This document shows positions 8,301 to 17,601 of a stretch of DNA of 53,719 bases, in pieces. The DNA is from an uncultured Oscillospiraceae bacterium (GTDB lineage Bacteria > Bacillota > Clostridia > Oscillospirales > Acutalibacteraceae), in contig CABULH010000023.1 of the NCBI GenBank assembly GCA_902492455.1, positions 1-53,719 of the forward strand, given 5' to 3'. Within the stretch, counting starts at the first letter, position 1. Every line of letters starts with the position of its first letter. The position numbers were made by a program, and so were the translations under genes. The notes beneath the pieces were generated by a model. It saw only the letters and a list, made by a program, of their open reading frames with translations. It had not been told where the DNA came from and did no database searches.

Positions 8301-11294
8301 ATGCTTACATGTGGATCCGGCAGCTTAGGCTGTTATAGCCGGCATAACCCGCGCAACCGATTGCGTCGGCGGCTGTCCCTGCTGACCGTATTGGTTTTGC
8401 TGCTAACTCTAGCCGGGCCAGCTTATGCAGAGGAAGATACCGCAGGGAAAAAGCTGCAGGATTGGTTCGAGTATGGGAAGGATCCGGGGGAGGAATCCGG
8501 GAGTGTCGGTCAGGAACCAAGCTACACCGAACAGCGAAAGGTTTTTCAGAACGCGGGCCTGACCGATGCCGAATCGGGCACCTATACGCTGTCGCCTGAG
8601 GATGTCGTCTCCGAGCTCCCCGCATCTTCTCTGGAAGACGGCGTGCTGAACTGGGATGAGTCAGTCCCCTACATAGAATGGACGGTAGATGTCGCCCAGG
8701 CAGGTTTGTATGAGATATGGCTGGATTACAGGCCTCTTCCCGGGTCGGATGCTGCCATTGAGCGTTCGGTCCGGATCAACGGGGAATACCAGTATGTGGA
8801 ATGCCGCAACATTCCCTTTTACCGTCGCTTTACCGATGAAGCACCGCCCAAGCTGAACAACCTTGGGGACCAGGTCAAACCCAGGCAAAAGGAATTGTTC
8901 GCTTGGGAATCCGTCCCCTTCCGGGACAAGATGGGCTATTACAGCGTGCCCCTTACTTTTGCCTTCAATCAGGGGGAAAACCGCATCCGGCTGGAAATGC
9001 TGTACGAACCGATGCAGCTCAGACAGATTACGATCCGTCCCCCTGCCCAAATACCGGTTTACAGCCAGGTGCTGGCCGGCTATATGAGCCGCCATTACGC
9101 CTCCGCAACGCAGAGCGCCAAGTTCCAGGCGGAGGATCATGTATTGCACCGCAGCAACCCCACATTGCGCATGGAATCCAACGCCGACCCGCTGGCACAG
9201 CCGGTATCGGTGACCAGCCGGGTATTCAACGTCATGGGCGACTACTGGTGGCGCTCGGGCGGACAGTCTATCACTTGGGAATTTACGGTCCCGGAAACCG
9301 GGCTTTATAAGCTTTGCCTGCGTGACCAGCAGATTTGGAACGACGGCCTGCCCTCCTTCCGGACCATCGACATTGACGGCCAAGTGCCCTTCCAGGAATT
9401 GCTGGAATATAAGTTTTCTTACGGGAAGGAATGGCGCAGCGAGGCGCTGGAGGACGGTGAGGGGAACCCCTACCTCTTTTATCTGGAGGCCGGAATGACC
9501 CACACCATCACTATGACTGTCACAGTGGGGCCGTTTACCGAAATCATTCAGTCGATCAATCAGGATATGCTGACTCTTTCCGAGACCATCCGCAAAATCA
9601 CGATGATCATTGGCAGCAATCCCGACCTGAACTACGACTATGAACTGTTCAAGACGGTACCGGGACTGTCTGAGACCCTGTACGCGCTGGAATGCAGCAT
9701 GACGGAGAAATACGAGTTTTTCAACGCCATCTCCACCAAGTCCTCTTCCATGGCCAACAATTTTCGGCAGATCGCCCGGCAGATCCATGAGATGGGGCTG
9801 GATCCCTTCTCTATTCCCCGACGGATAGGCGACCTGCAGAATGCCCAGACCAGCTTGGGCTCCTATTACATGACCCTCTCCGAGCTGCCGCTTGGCATTG
9901 ATTATTTCGTGTTCATGCCGCCGGATGAACCGGTGAAAGACTACCGTTCCAACTTCTTTCAGCGGCTATGGGCCACCGTTCAGACCTTCTTTCAATCCTT
10001 TGTACGGGATTACGATAACGTGGGCAGCGTCCACGGCGCCGGGCTGGACGGACAAGAGTTGGAAACCATCACTGTCTGGATGGCCCGCGGCAACGAGTGG
10101 GCGGAGCAGCTCATCGAGCTTTCAGATGAATTTTTCACCCCGGAGACGGGGATACGTATCAAACTCAACGTGGTGCCGGCAGCCACGCTGAATACCGGCA
10201 CAGCCAGCGTACTCATGTTTGCCTTGGCATCCGGCAACCAGCCGGATGCGGTTCTGGGAATCAGCTACGGTTCCCCCACCGAATTGGCGATCCGGGGCGC
10301 GGTGGCGGATATCAGCCAGTACGACGATTTTGATGAGGTCAGCGAACGGTTTATGGAGAAGATGTTTATCCCGCTGACCTTCCGGGAGGGGATCTACGCC
10401 CTGCCGGAAACCATGAACTTCAAGATGCTGTTCTACCGCAAGGACATCCTGCAGGAACTAAACCTGAAGCTGCCGGAAACCTGGAGCGAACTGTATAAGC
10501 AGGTGTTCCCGGTGCTGTATCAAAACGGTATGCAGTTCAACTACACTTTCGATTACAGTCCCTTCCTCTTCCAGCGCGGCGGCGCCTATTACAACGAGGA
10601 CGGCACTCGGTCCGGGCTGGATACACCGGAGGCTTACGCCGCCTTCAAGGAGCTGTGCGAGCTGTACACCAACTACGGTGTGCCGGTAGCGCCCAATTTT
10701 CTCACCCGCTTCCGTACGGGGGAGATGCCCATGGGGATCGCCGATTACAGCATGTACATCCAGTTAGCGGTTGCGGCGCCGGAGCTTCTAGGGCGCTGGG
10801 GCGTGGCTCAAATTCCCGGCACCGAACGGAACGGCGTCGTCGACCATTCCTTTGGTAGCGCCGGCGCGGAGGCGTGCATGATCTTTTCCGCTTCGGAGAA
10901 GCAGGATGCAGCCTGGGAATTCCTGAAATGGTGGACCAGTACCGAGACGCAGATCAATTTCAATAAAAACCTGGAGGCGTCCCAGGGGATTGCCGCCCGC
11001 TTCAACACCGCCAATATAGAAGCTTTCAAGCAGTTCAACTGGGATAAGACGGATTTGGCGGAATTTGAGAAATCCCTGGCCTGGGCCACGGAAATGCCGG
11101 TGGTGCTGGGCGGATATTTCACCGGCCGTCAGATCACCAATGCCTGGAACCGGGTGGTGACCCGGGATATCAGTATGGGTGGGGATCAAACCGATACCAA
11201 CGTCCGGGATTCCCTGGAACTGGCGGTGGAGGACATCAACCGGGAGCTCCAAGCGCAGCAGGCGCAGTACGTTTTCGCCAATCCGGGCAAATAG
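8301..11294 (+). CDS. Giant ABC solute-binding protein with carbohydrate-binding-like domains
   Basis: 997 residues from ATG 8301; ATGs at 8283 and 8292 are possible, but GAAAGGGA suits 8301. The signal peptide ends AYA/EED (residue 43) with no lipobox cysteine, unusual for a Gram-positive binding protein. Two beta-sandwich, CBM-like regions (about 120-250, YIEWTVDV...GLYEIWLDY; about 265-400, ITWEFTVPETGLYKL) precede a helical region (about 410-560). A family-1-type solute-binding domain fills about 585-990 (ITVWMARGNEW; ASGNQPDAVLG; YALPETMNFKMLFYRKDIL; WEFLKWW). Typical binding proteins are 400-550 residues. It heads the transporter module followed by two permeases. Likely role: capture of a long glycan at the cell surface and delivery to the permeases. 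Confidence 0.85.
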   Translation: MLTCGSGSLGCYSRHNPRNRLRRRLSLLTVLVLLLTLAGPAYAEEDTAGKKLQDWFEYGKDPGEESGSVGQEPSYTEQRKVFQNAGLTDAESGTYTLSPEDVVSELPASSLEDGVLNWDESVPYIEWTVDVAQAGLYEIWLDYRPLPGSDAAIERSVRINGEYQYVECRNIPFYRRFTDEAPPKLNNLGDQVKPRQKELFAWESVPFRDKMGYYSVPLTFAFNQGENRIRLEMLYEPMQLRQITIRPPAQIPVYSQVLAGYMSRHYASATQSAKFQAEDHVLHRSNPTLRMESNADPLAQPVSVTSRVFNVMGDYWWRSGGQSITWEFTVPETGLYKLCLRDQQIWNDGLPSFRTIDIDGQVPFQELLEYKFSYGKEWRSEALEDGEGNPYLFYLEAGMTHTITMTVTVGPFTEIIQSINQDMLTLSETIRKITMIIGSNPDLNYDYELFKTVPGLSETLYALECSMTEKYEFFNAISTKSSSMANNFRQIARQIHEMGLDPFSIPRRIGDLQNAQTSLGSYYMTLSELPLGIDYFVFMPPDEPVKDYRSNFFQRLWATVQTFFQSFVRDYDNVGSVHGAGLDGQELETITVWMARGNEWAEQLIELSDEFFTPETGIRIKLNVVPAATLNTGTASVLMFALASGNQPDAVLGISYGSPTELAIRGAVADISQYDDFDEVSERFMEKMFIPLTFREGIYALPETMNFKMLFYRKDILQELNLKLPETWSELYKQVFPVLYQNGMQFNYTFDYSPFLFQRGGAYYNEDGTRSGLDTPEAYAAFKELCELYTNYGVPVAPNFLTRFRTGEMPMGIADYSMYIQLAVAAPELLGRWGVAQIPGTERNGVVDHSFGSAGAEACMIFSASEKQDAAWEFLKWWTSTETQINFNKNLEASQGIAARFNTANIEAFKQFNWDKTDLAEFEKSLAWATEMPVVLGGYFTGRQITNAWNRVVTRDISMGGDQTDTNVRDSLELAVEDINRELQAQQAQYVFANPGK

Positions 11295-11329
11295 CCCGCA
11301 AACCGATGCAGGGAGAAAGGAGGGGCCAC

Positions 11330-12253
11330 ATGACCGCAGCAGCGCAAAGAAAGCCGGTGAGCGGCTTATCCAGATGGTGGAAGAAATACGGCTCTGGCTG
11401 TCTGTTTGTCGCCCCGTTTGTCATCTTATACACCGTATTCATCATATTGCCGGTAATCATGTCTTTTATCATGAGCTTTTCCTTTTACAATCTGATCCAA
11501 CCGGCCAAGTTCATCGGCTTCACCAATTATCAGACGCTGTTCATGGAGGATGACGTTTTCCTGATCTCCCTGAAAAATACCTTTGTATTTGTGTTTATCA
11601 CCGGTCCTATCGGCTTGTTGCTCTCCTTTCTGATGGCCTGGCTGATCAACAATATGAAGGGTAAGAATGCGTTTGCCTTGGGCTTTTACGCTCCGTCCAT
11701 CACCAGCGCCTCTACCATGTCCGTGATCTGGCTGTATATCTTCTCCTCCGACCGGTATGGCTTGATCAACAATATTCTGTTCAATCTTGGAATCATCGAT
11801 CAGCCGATCCTATGGGTGACGAATCCCGACACCATCATGCTGGTAATTATCGTCATTTCCCTTTGGATGAGCATGGGTACCGGCTTCTTGGTATTCTTGG
11901 CGGGGTTTCAGAATATCTCCGCCGAGCTGTATGAGGCCGCGTCCGTGGACGGCATCAGCAACCGTTTCCAACAGCTGTTCTACATCACCATTCCCCAAAT
12001 GAAGCCGCAGATTCTGTTCGGGGTGATCAATACCATGGTGAGCGCTTTCAGCGTGTTCGACGTTTCCATGTCGGTATGCGGCCTGCCCAGTCCCAACTAC
12101 GCGGGCCACACCATCGTCGCCCATCTGTATGACTACGCCTTTATCCGATACCAGATGGGCTACGCGTCGGCCATCGCCACTGTACTCTTCCTGATCACCT
12201 TCTTTTTTGGCAGGATATCTATGCGGTTGCTGTCATCCAGGGCCGAGACCTGA
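11330..12253 (+). CDS. Sugar ABC transporter permease (MalF/UgpA type)
   Basis: 307 residues from ATG 11330, chosen because AAAGGAGG is 8 bases upstream. Six hydrophobic segments are apparent, with the cytoplasmic EAA loop EAASVDGISNRFQQLFYITI that contacts the ATPase. It follows the giant binding protein after 35 bases and precedes its MalG-type partner. No ATP-binding subunit is encoded in the locus, so a shared MsmK-like ATPase elsewhere is inferred. Confidence 0.92.
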   Translation: MTAAAQRKPVSGLSRWWKKYGSGCLFVAPFVILYTVFIILPVIMSFIMSFSFYNLIQPAKFIGFTNYQTLFMEDDVFLISLKNTFVFVFITGPIGLLLSFLMAWLINNMKGKNAFALGFYAPSITSASTMSVIWLYIFSSDRYGLINNILFNLGIIDQPILWVTNPDTIMLVIIVISLWMSMGTGFLVFLAGFQNISAELYEAASVDGISNRFQQLFYITIPQMKPQILFGVINTMVSAFSVFDVSMSVCGLPSPNYAGHTIVAHLYDYAFIRYQMGYASAIATVLFLITFFFGRISMRLLSSRAET

Positions 12254-12293
12254 ACCATGCTTAAACCGAAACAAGCGAAAGGAGGAGACGGCC

Positions 12294-13202
12294 ATGCAGG
12301 CCAGCGAACAAGCGGTGCGGCTCAGCGGCAGGGCCATTCGTTCCAGAATCAAAAAGCAGTTGTCTCCCGGCAATATCTTCACATATATCCTCGTTTTAGC
12401 CGTGGTCGCCTTTTCCATATTTCCGTTGTACTATATGGCGATTACCGCATTCAAGCCCATGGACGAATTATACCTGTTCCCGCCTAAATTTTATGTCTCC
12501 CGTCCCACTTGGGATAATTTCTCCAGTCTGTTGATGGCGGTAGGCAGTTCCGCCGTTCCTTTTACCCGGTATATTTTCAACAGCCTATATACCACCGCCC
12601 TGACGGTGGGCCTGTCGGTGGTGATCTGTTCCATGGCCGCCTATGGCCTGGCCAAACTCCGGGTGCCGGGGGCCAACCTGATCTTTTCAGTGGTGATCGC
12701 CGGAATTATGTTTTCCACCCATGTGACCCAGATTCCCACCTATATGGTGGTCAACGGCCTTCATATGATCGACACACACTGGGCGCTGATCGTCCCCAAG
12801 CTGGCGGCGGCTTACAATATGTTCCTGATGAAGCAGTTTGCAGACCAGCTGCCAGACGCATATATTGAGGCGGCCCGTATCGACGGCGCGACTGAACGAT
12901 ACATATTCTGGCGGATTATCATGCCCCAGCTGCGGCCGGCCTGGTCAACTGTGGTGGTTTTCTCCTTTGTCACCTGCTGGAACGATATGTTCGGGCCGCT
13001 GGTATTTATTTCCAAGCCGGTGCTGCGCACCCTGCCGCTGGCGATGCAGACCATTGCCGGCGGCGTAGCCTCCGCGGCGGTGAGCCGGGCGGGCGCGACG
13101 GCGGCGGGGACGTTTCTCATGATTATTCCCACTGTGCTGATTTTCCTGCTGATGCAAAAACAGGTTATCAACACTATGGTTCATTCCGGCCTGAAGGGAT
13201 AA
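12294..13202 (+). CDS. Carbohydrate ABC transporter permease (MalG type)
   Basis: 302 residues from ATG 12294, preceded by AAAGGAGGA. Six transmembrane segments are visible, beginning with YILVLAVVAFSIFPLYYMAI, and the EAA motif reads EAARIDGATERYIFWRIIMP. The C-terminus FLLMQKQVINTMVHSGLKG is classical for MalG-type permeases. It pairs with the permease ending at 12253 to form the membrane channel for the giant binding protein. Confidence 0.92.
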   Translation: MQASEQAVRLSGRAIRSRIKKQLSPGNIFTYILVLAVVAFSIFPLYYMAITAFKPMDELYLFPPKFYVSRPTWDNFSSLLMAVGSSAVPFTRYIFNSLYTTALTVGLSVVICSMAAYGLAKLRVPGANLIFSVVIAGIMFSTHVTQIPTYMVVNGLHMIDTHWALIVPKLAAAYNMFLMKQFADQLPDAYIEAARIDGATERYIFWRIIMPQLRPAWSTVVVFSFVTCWNDMFGPLVFISKPVLRTLPLAMQTIAGGVASAAVSRAGATAAGTFLMIIPTVLIFLLMQKQVINTMVHSGLKG

Positions 13203-13235
13203 GGCGCATTTTTACCGAGAAGGGGGGCAGGGCCT

Positions 13236-14663
13236 TTGAAAAGAAAATGCTTGTTTGCGGCGGCTGTTTCCGTATTGCTGGCGCTGCTTCTATCCCAAAC
13301 AGCGCTGGCGCTGCCAGACAATTATTACGTCCTGGACGAGGAGGGAGAGAAAAGCGTCACACCGGTGACCTACATCCCTGAGCGCCAGACTAACTATTTT
13401 GGAAAATACGGGGGACTGAAAAGTCCTGAGGATCTTTTCATCGACAAGGAAGGCTTCCTCTATGTCGCCGACACCGGCAACAACCGGATTCTCAAGCTGG
13501 ACGGCCGGATGCAGGTAATACGGGAATATAGCGGGGAAGACAACACCCGTTTGAATAATCCCAAGGGAGTATTCGTCCACAGCAACGGCGACTTGTTTAT
13601 CGCTGATACCGGTAACCAGCGTATTCTGCACATCACCCAGGAGGGGACGTATGTGGAGGAATTCGTCAAACCGGATTCGGAGCTGATCACCGATAATCTG
13701 ACCTTCAACCCCAGCAAGATTGCCGTCAGTTCCACGGGAATCATTTATTTGATCAAGGGACAGCATTTTATGACCCTGGATGCTTACAACAATTTCAAGG
13801 GCTATGTAGGCTCCACCCAGGTGGGCTTTGATCTGGTACAGTGGTTCATCCGGAAGTTCGCCTCCCAGGAGCAGATTGAGCGGTTGAAAAAACAGCAGCC
13901 CAAGCCCTATGCCAATTTCTGCATTGGAGAGGACGACACCCTTTATGCCGTATCGCTGACTGAGTCGGGCCAGATCCGCAAGATCAACGCAGTGGGGACC
14001 AATGTATTCCAGGAAAAGCTGTATGGCGAGAAGTACATCGATAACACAAACCAGCTGAAAATATCGGAATTCATCGATATTGCTGTGGATAAGAACGGCA
14101 TCATCAGTGCCCTCGCCTCCGACAATGGCCGTATCTATCAGTATGATGGAGAGGGCAATATGTTATGCAGTTTCGGCGGCAAGGGCCAGGTAAACGGCCT
14201 GTTCACCAACCCGGTAAGTCTCGCAGTGGACGGTAATGGCTGCATCTATGTACTGGATACCGCCACCAACAGCATTCAACAGTTCGTCCCCACCCGCTTT
14301 ATCCATACGGTCCACGAAGCTTCCGCCTTGTATGCCGACGGCCGGTATGACCAGTCGGGCGCATTGTGGAAGACGGTGCTGGAAACCGATTCGTCTTATG
14401 CCTTGGCCCACACAGGCATGGCTAAGGCTCTGTTCAAGGAGGGCGACTACACTGCGTCCATGCAGGAGTATGATCTTGCCAATAACCGGATAGGGTATTC
14501 CAAGGCATTCGCCGCTTACCGTCATGAGATCTTCCGCGCTCATTTTGTCCCGATTGTAGGCCTTGGCGCCATAGGCATCGCCGGTATCCTGGCGCTGCTG
14601 ATGCTGTTTGCCAAGCTGAGCCGCCGGGTCTATAACGAGCTGGTGCTCCGCATCAAGAAATAA
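13236..14663 (+). CDS. Exported NHL-repeat protein with TPR-like region and C-terminal membrane helix
   Basis: 475 residues starting at TTG, after AAGGGGGG. A signal peptide ends near Ala25 (TALA/LPD). NHL beta-propeller repeats are clear at about 57-165 (KSPEDLFIDKEGFLYVADTG; NNPKGVFVHSNGDLFIADTG) and near 285-335 (NPVSLAVDGNGCIYVLDT). Residues about 355-420 look like TPR helices (ALYADGRYDQSGALWKTVLE). A hydrophobic segment near 440-462 and a KK end anchor it. NHL propellers usually bind ligands or proteins. Conserved position between permease genes and the Yip1 gene suggests a structural or assembly part of the uptake machinery; exact role unknown. Confidence 0.8.
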   Translation: MKRKCLFAAAVSVLLALLLSQTALALPDNYYVLDEEGEKSVTPVTYIPERQTNYFGKYGGLKSPEDLFIDKEGFLYVADTGNNRILKLDGRMQVIREYSGEDNTRLNNPKGVFVHSNGDLFIADTGNQRILHITQEGTYVEEFVKPDSELITDNLTFNPSKIAVSSTGIIYLIKGQHFMTLDAYNNFKGYVGSTQVGFDLVQWFIRKFASQEQIERLKKQQPKPYANFCIGEDDTLYAVSLTESGQIRKINAVGTNVFQEKLYGEKYIDNTNQLKISEFIDIAVDKNGIISALASDNGRIYQYDGEGNMLCSFGGKGQVNGLFTNPVSLAVDGNGCIYVLDTATNSIQQFVPTRFIHTVHEASALYADGRYDQSGALWKTVLETDSSYALAHTGMAKALFKEGDYTASMQEYDLANNRIGYSKAFAAYRHEIFRAHFVPIVGLGAIGIAGILALLMLFAKLSRRVYNELVLRIKK

Positions 14664-14694
14664 TCCCGGTGCGCCGGGAGGGAGGTGCCGCAGC

Positions 14695-15309
14695 GTGCTG
14701 GAACTGAAAACAATGGTCCTCTTTTTCCTTCATCCCGTCAGTGCGTTTTATGTGGTGAAACGGGAGCGGAGTCGATACAGAGCGCGGTTCTCCTGTCTGC
14801 TGTATCTGCTGGCCTTCGCAGCCCAATATGTATATATCCTGACGGTTCACTATCCTTTGAGCGACATGCGCCCCCACGAATCCAACATCGCATTGGAGTT
14901 GGTCAAGCTGTTGCTGCCGGTGTTGACCTGGGTAGTGGCCTCCTATGGGGTCACAGCCATTATGAGCGGGGAAACCAAGCTGAAGGATATCTTCAATACC
15001 AGTGCTCTATGTATGCTGCCGGTTATCGTGTTCAAGCCTCTGGCGGCGGCGCTGTCCCAGATCCTTTCCCAGGGAGAGCAGGGACTGTTTGACGTCATCA
15101 ACGCCGGTATCCTGATTTGGATGATTCTGGGGCTGTTCGTCGCCCTCCTTACCATGAACGACTACCGCCTGCGCAAAGCGCTGGGTGTAACCATCGCCAG
15201 TTTGATCGGGATGCTGATCCTGTGGGCGGTGGCGATATTAATCTACGCGCTGTCCAGCCAGCTGGTGGTTTTTATCAACAGTATCCTGGTAGAACTGCGC
15301 ACCAATTGA
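14695..15309 (+). CDS. Yip1-family-like integral membrane protein
   Basis: 204 residues starting at GTG, with GGGAGGGAGG upstream. It has about five hydrophobic segments and the typical opening LFFLHPVSAFYVVKRERS, resembling the bacterial YIP1 domain family. No catalytic motif is visible. It lies between the NHL protein and the DUF5696-type lipoprotein in the same transcript, with gaps of about 31-36 bases. Function unknown; its context suggests it helps assemble or stabilise the surface uptake complex. Confidence 0.72.
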   Translation: MLELKTMVLFFLHPVSAFYVVKRERSRYRARFSCLLYLLAFAAQYVYILTVHYPLSDMRPHESNIALELVKLLLPVLTWVVASYGVTAIMSGETKLKDIFNTSALCMLPVIVFKPLAAALSQILSQGEQGLFDVINAGILIWMILGLFVALLTMNDYRLRKALGVTIASLIGMLILWAVAILIYALSSQLVVFINSILVELRTN

Positions 15310-15345
15310 CAAGCCGGTGATCCCCGGCGGAAAGGAGCGGCGGAT

Positions 15346-17553
15346 ATGCGTCAAGAACGGAGAGGTCCTCTGAAGCGAATGAAACGGCAGATAGGGCTGT
15401 TGACGGCTGCGGCGTGCCTGCTGGCGGCCCTGGCCGGATGCAGCGCGGAAGGGACAGCCGCCATCCGGCCGGCGGAGAAGACGCTGGCGGGTCTGTCGCC
15501 CATTACAGAAGAACATCCCTCCGGCAAGGTGGCGGAAAATGCCACCCATGAGCTGATTGTGGATGCAGACGCCGCCACCTTTGCCTTGAAGAATAAGGCG
15601 ACAGGCTACAGCTGGTCCTCTCATATTCCGGAAAGCTATTACAATCCCGAGGATTTCAGTCAGACACAGCGGGCGGGAATGGCCTCTATGCTGACCCTTT
15701 ACTACTCGGATTTGAAAAATGACAGCGGGCAGCTGCCTGCCGTCAACTGCACCAAGACAGTCAGCGGAATCCCCGGCGGCGCGGTGTTTCAGTTTGTCTT
15801 TACCCAGGTGGGCATCACCCTGGCTGTGGAGGTAACGCTGGATGAACAGGGCCTTCACGCCCGTATTCCCTTTGAATCCATTCAGGAGGAAGGAAAATAT
15901 GCGGTTACCAGCGTGGAGCTGCTGCCCTATTTCGGCGCCACAGCGGCGAACGACGGGGGCTATATGGTGTATCCCGACGGCAGCGGTGCCCTGACCTATT
16001 TCAATCAGGATAAAATTATCCGGGATCTGCGGGCCAAACTCAGCGTTTATTCGCCGGAACAGACGGATATCGACGCCATCGCCCAAAACCGGGAGGACGG
16101 TATCCAGCCGCTGATGCTGCCGGTCTTCGGTCTGGCAAGGGCGGACGGCAACGCCTTTGTGGGCATGATCGACGCTGGAGAGGCGGACAGTACCATCAAT
16201 CTGGCTTTCCCGGGATTGCTGGTTGATCTTTACCGGATTGGACCGGAGTTCAAATATCGGAAACGGTACGCTTATGAAACAGCTGAAGGAGAGGAAATTA
16301 TCACCATCGACAAGGCAATTATCCGCCAGGATTGCGGGGTTACCTTTGTGCCTTTGGATGGGGAGGACGCTGATTACAGCGGCATGGCGGCGGCCTGCCG
16401 ACGATGGCTGCTGGATACCGGCCGGATGGTTCCGGTCTCAAGCGGGGATCAGATGCCCCTGGCTCTCGACCTTTTCATGGGAATTCTAGAAGAACGGATG
16501 ATCTTCAATCAATATATCGGCATGACCACCTTTGACCAGGCCAGAGAAATCCTGGAGGGACTGCGGGAAGCCGGCGCGGACCATATGGTGGTGACCTTGG
16601 TGGGATCCGGCGGCAAGGGGTACGGCGTCTATACCGACCGGTCCATCGCTTCAGACTTGGGAGGCAAAGGCGGGCTGAAGAAACTGGCCGCTTATGCGGG
16701 CGAATGCGGAATCCCCCTGCTGTTGGAGCAGGATTATCTTCAAGCGGTGGAGGGGCAGAGCGGCTTTTCCAAGCGGAGCGACGTATTGTATAAACCCAAC
16801 GGCGTCATTATCACCGATGCGAAAATGACCCGGTATCTGCTGACGCCCCAGGTTTCAGCGGCTCAGTTTGTCCGGGACGCGGCCGGATGGAAGAAGCTGG
16901 GAATTTCCGGCGTCCGTTTCGCCGGAATGGGCCGGACGGTATATGCCAACAGCGCCGTTTCCCAAATCCTGGACAGGAGCCAGACCGCTGGTTATTGGCA
17001 GGGAATATTGGATTATTCCCGCAAAGAACTGGGATTCTCGGCGGTCCAGGGCGGCGGACAGTATGTGCTGAGAAGCGCCGATATGCTCACCGATATTCCC
17101 ATGACCGGATCCGGCTATCCCTATACCGACGCCTACATCCCCTTTTATCAGATGGTGGTGCACGGCAGTATCCCCTATACGGGGGAAGCGTTTAATTCCT
17201 TTTATGACAAGCAGCAGCAGAAGCTGAAAGCCATGGAATACGGCGTACTGCCTTATTATGAGCTGACCTACCAGGATACGGCATTGCTGCGCAACACGGA
17301 TTACAGCGATTTATTCACTTCCCGTTATGAGGACTGGAAGAACGAAGCGGCCACCGTTTATCAGGAGTTCTGCGAAGTACTGGACGGTATCTGGAAGGCG
17401 GCTATGATCCGGCATGAGAGAGTAACGGACACTTTGGTCAGAGTCACCTATGACAATGGAGCGGTGCTGCTGCTCAATTATGATGAAGCCGCCCCTGCAC
17501 AAGTGGACGGCGTGGAAATCCTGCCGCTGGACTATAAGGTAATCCGGCCATAA
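15346..17553 (+). CDS. DUF5696-type lipoprotein, probable TIM-barrel glycoside hydrolase
   Basis: 735 residues. A lipoprotein signal with lipobox ALAGC places the modified Cys at 32. Residues about 60-320 look like the beta-sandwich found at the N-terminus of many TIM-barrel glycosidases (HELIVDADAATFALKNKATG). About 370-640 would be the barrel, and the end resembles a glycosidase C-terminal beta domain (VRVTYDNGAVLLLNYD). I recall the match to DUF5696 from family knowledge; it was not searched. Lying between two ABC permease pairs, it is likely an outer-face enzyme or glycan-handling partner of the transporter. Catalytic acids cannot be assigned safely. AAAGGAG precedes the ATG. Confidence 0.75.
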   Translation: MRQERRGPLKRMKRQIGLLTAAACLLAALAGCSAEGTAAIRPAEKTLAGLSPITEEHPSGKVAENATHELIVDADAATFALKNKATGYSWSSHIPESYYNPEDFSQTQRAGMASMLTLYYSDLKNDSGQLPAVNCTKTVSGIPGGAVFQFVFTQVGITLAVEVTLDEQGLHARIPFESIQEEGKYAVTSVELLPYFGATAANDGGYMVYPDGSGALTYFNQDKIIRDLRAKLSVYSPEQTDIDAIAQNREDGIQPLMLPVFGLARADGNAFVGMIDAGEADSTINLAFPGLLVDLYRIGPEFKYRKRYAYETAEGEEIITIDKAIIRQDCGVTFVPLDGEDADYSGMAAACRRWLLDTGRMVPVSSGDQMPLALDLFMGILEERMIFNQYIGMTTFDQAREILEGLREAGADHMVVTLVGSGGKGYGVYTDRSIASDLGGKGGLKKLAAYAGECGIPLLLEQDYLQAVEGQSGFSKRSDVLYKPNGVIITDAKMTRYLLTPQVSAAQFVRDAAGWKKLGISGVRFAGMGRTVYANSAVSQILDRSQTAGYWQGILDYSRKELGFSAVQGGGQYVLRSADMLTDIPMTGSGYPYTDAYIPFYQMVVHGSIPYTGEAFNSFYDKQQQKLKAMEYGVLPYYELTYQDTALLRNTDYSDLFTSRYEDWKNEAATVYQEFCEVLDGIWKAAMIRHERVTDTLVRVTYDNGAVLLLNYDEAAPAQVDGVEILPLDYKVIRP

Positions 17554-17601
17554 ACACGGCGTTGGACGAAAAACGGATGGAACGGAAAGGAGTGCGGGTA
17601 T

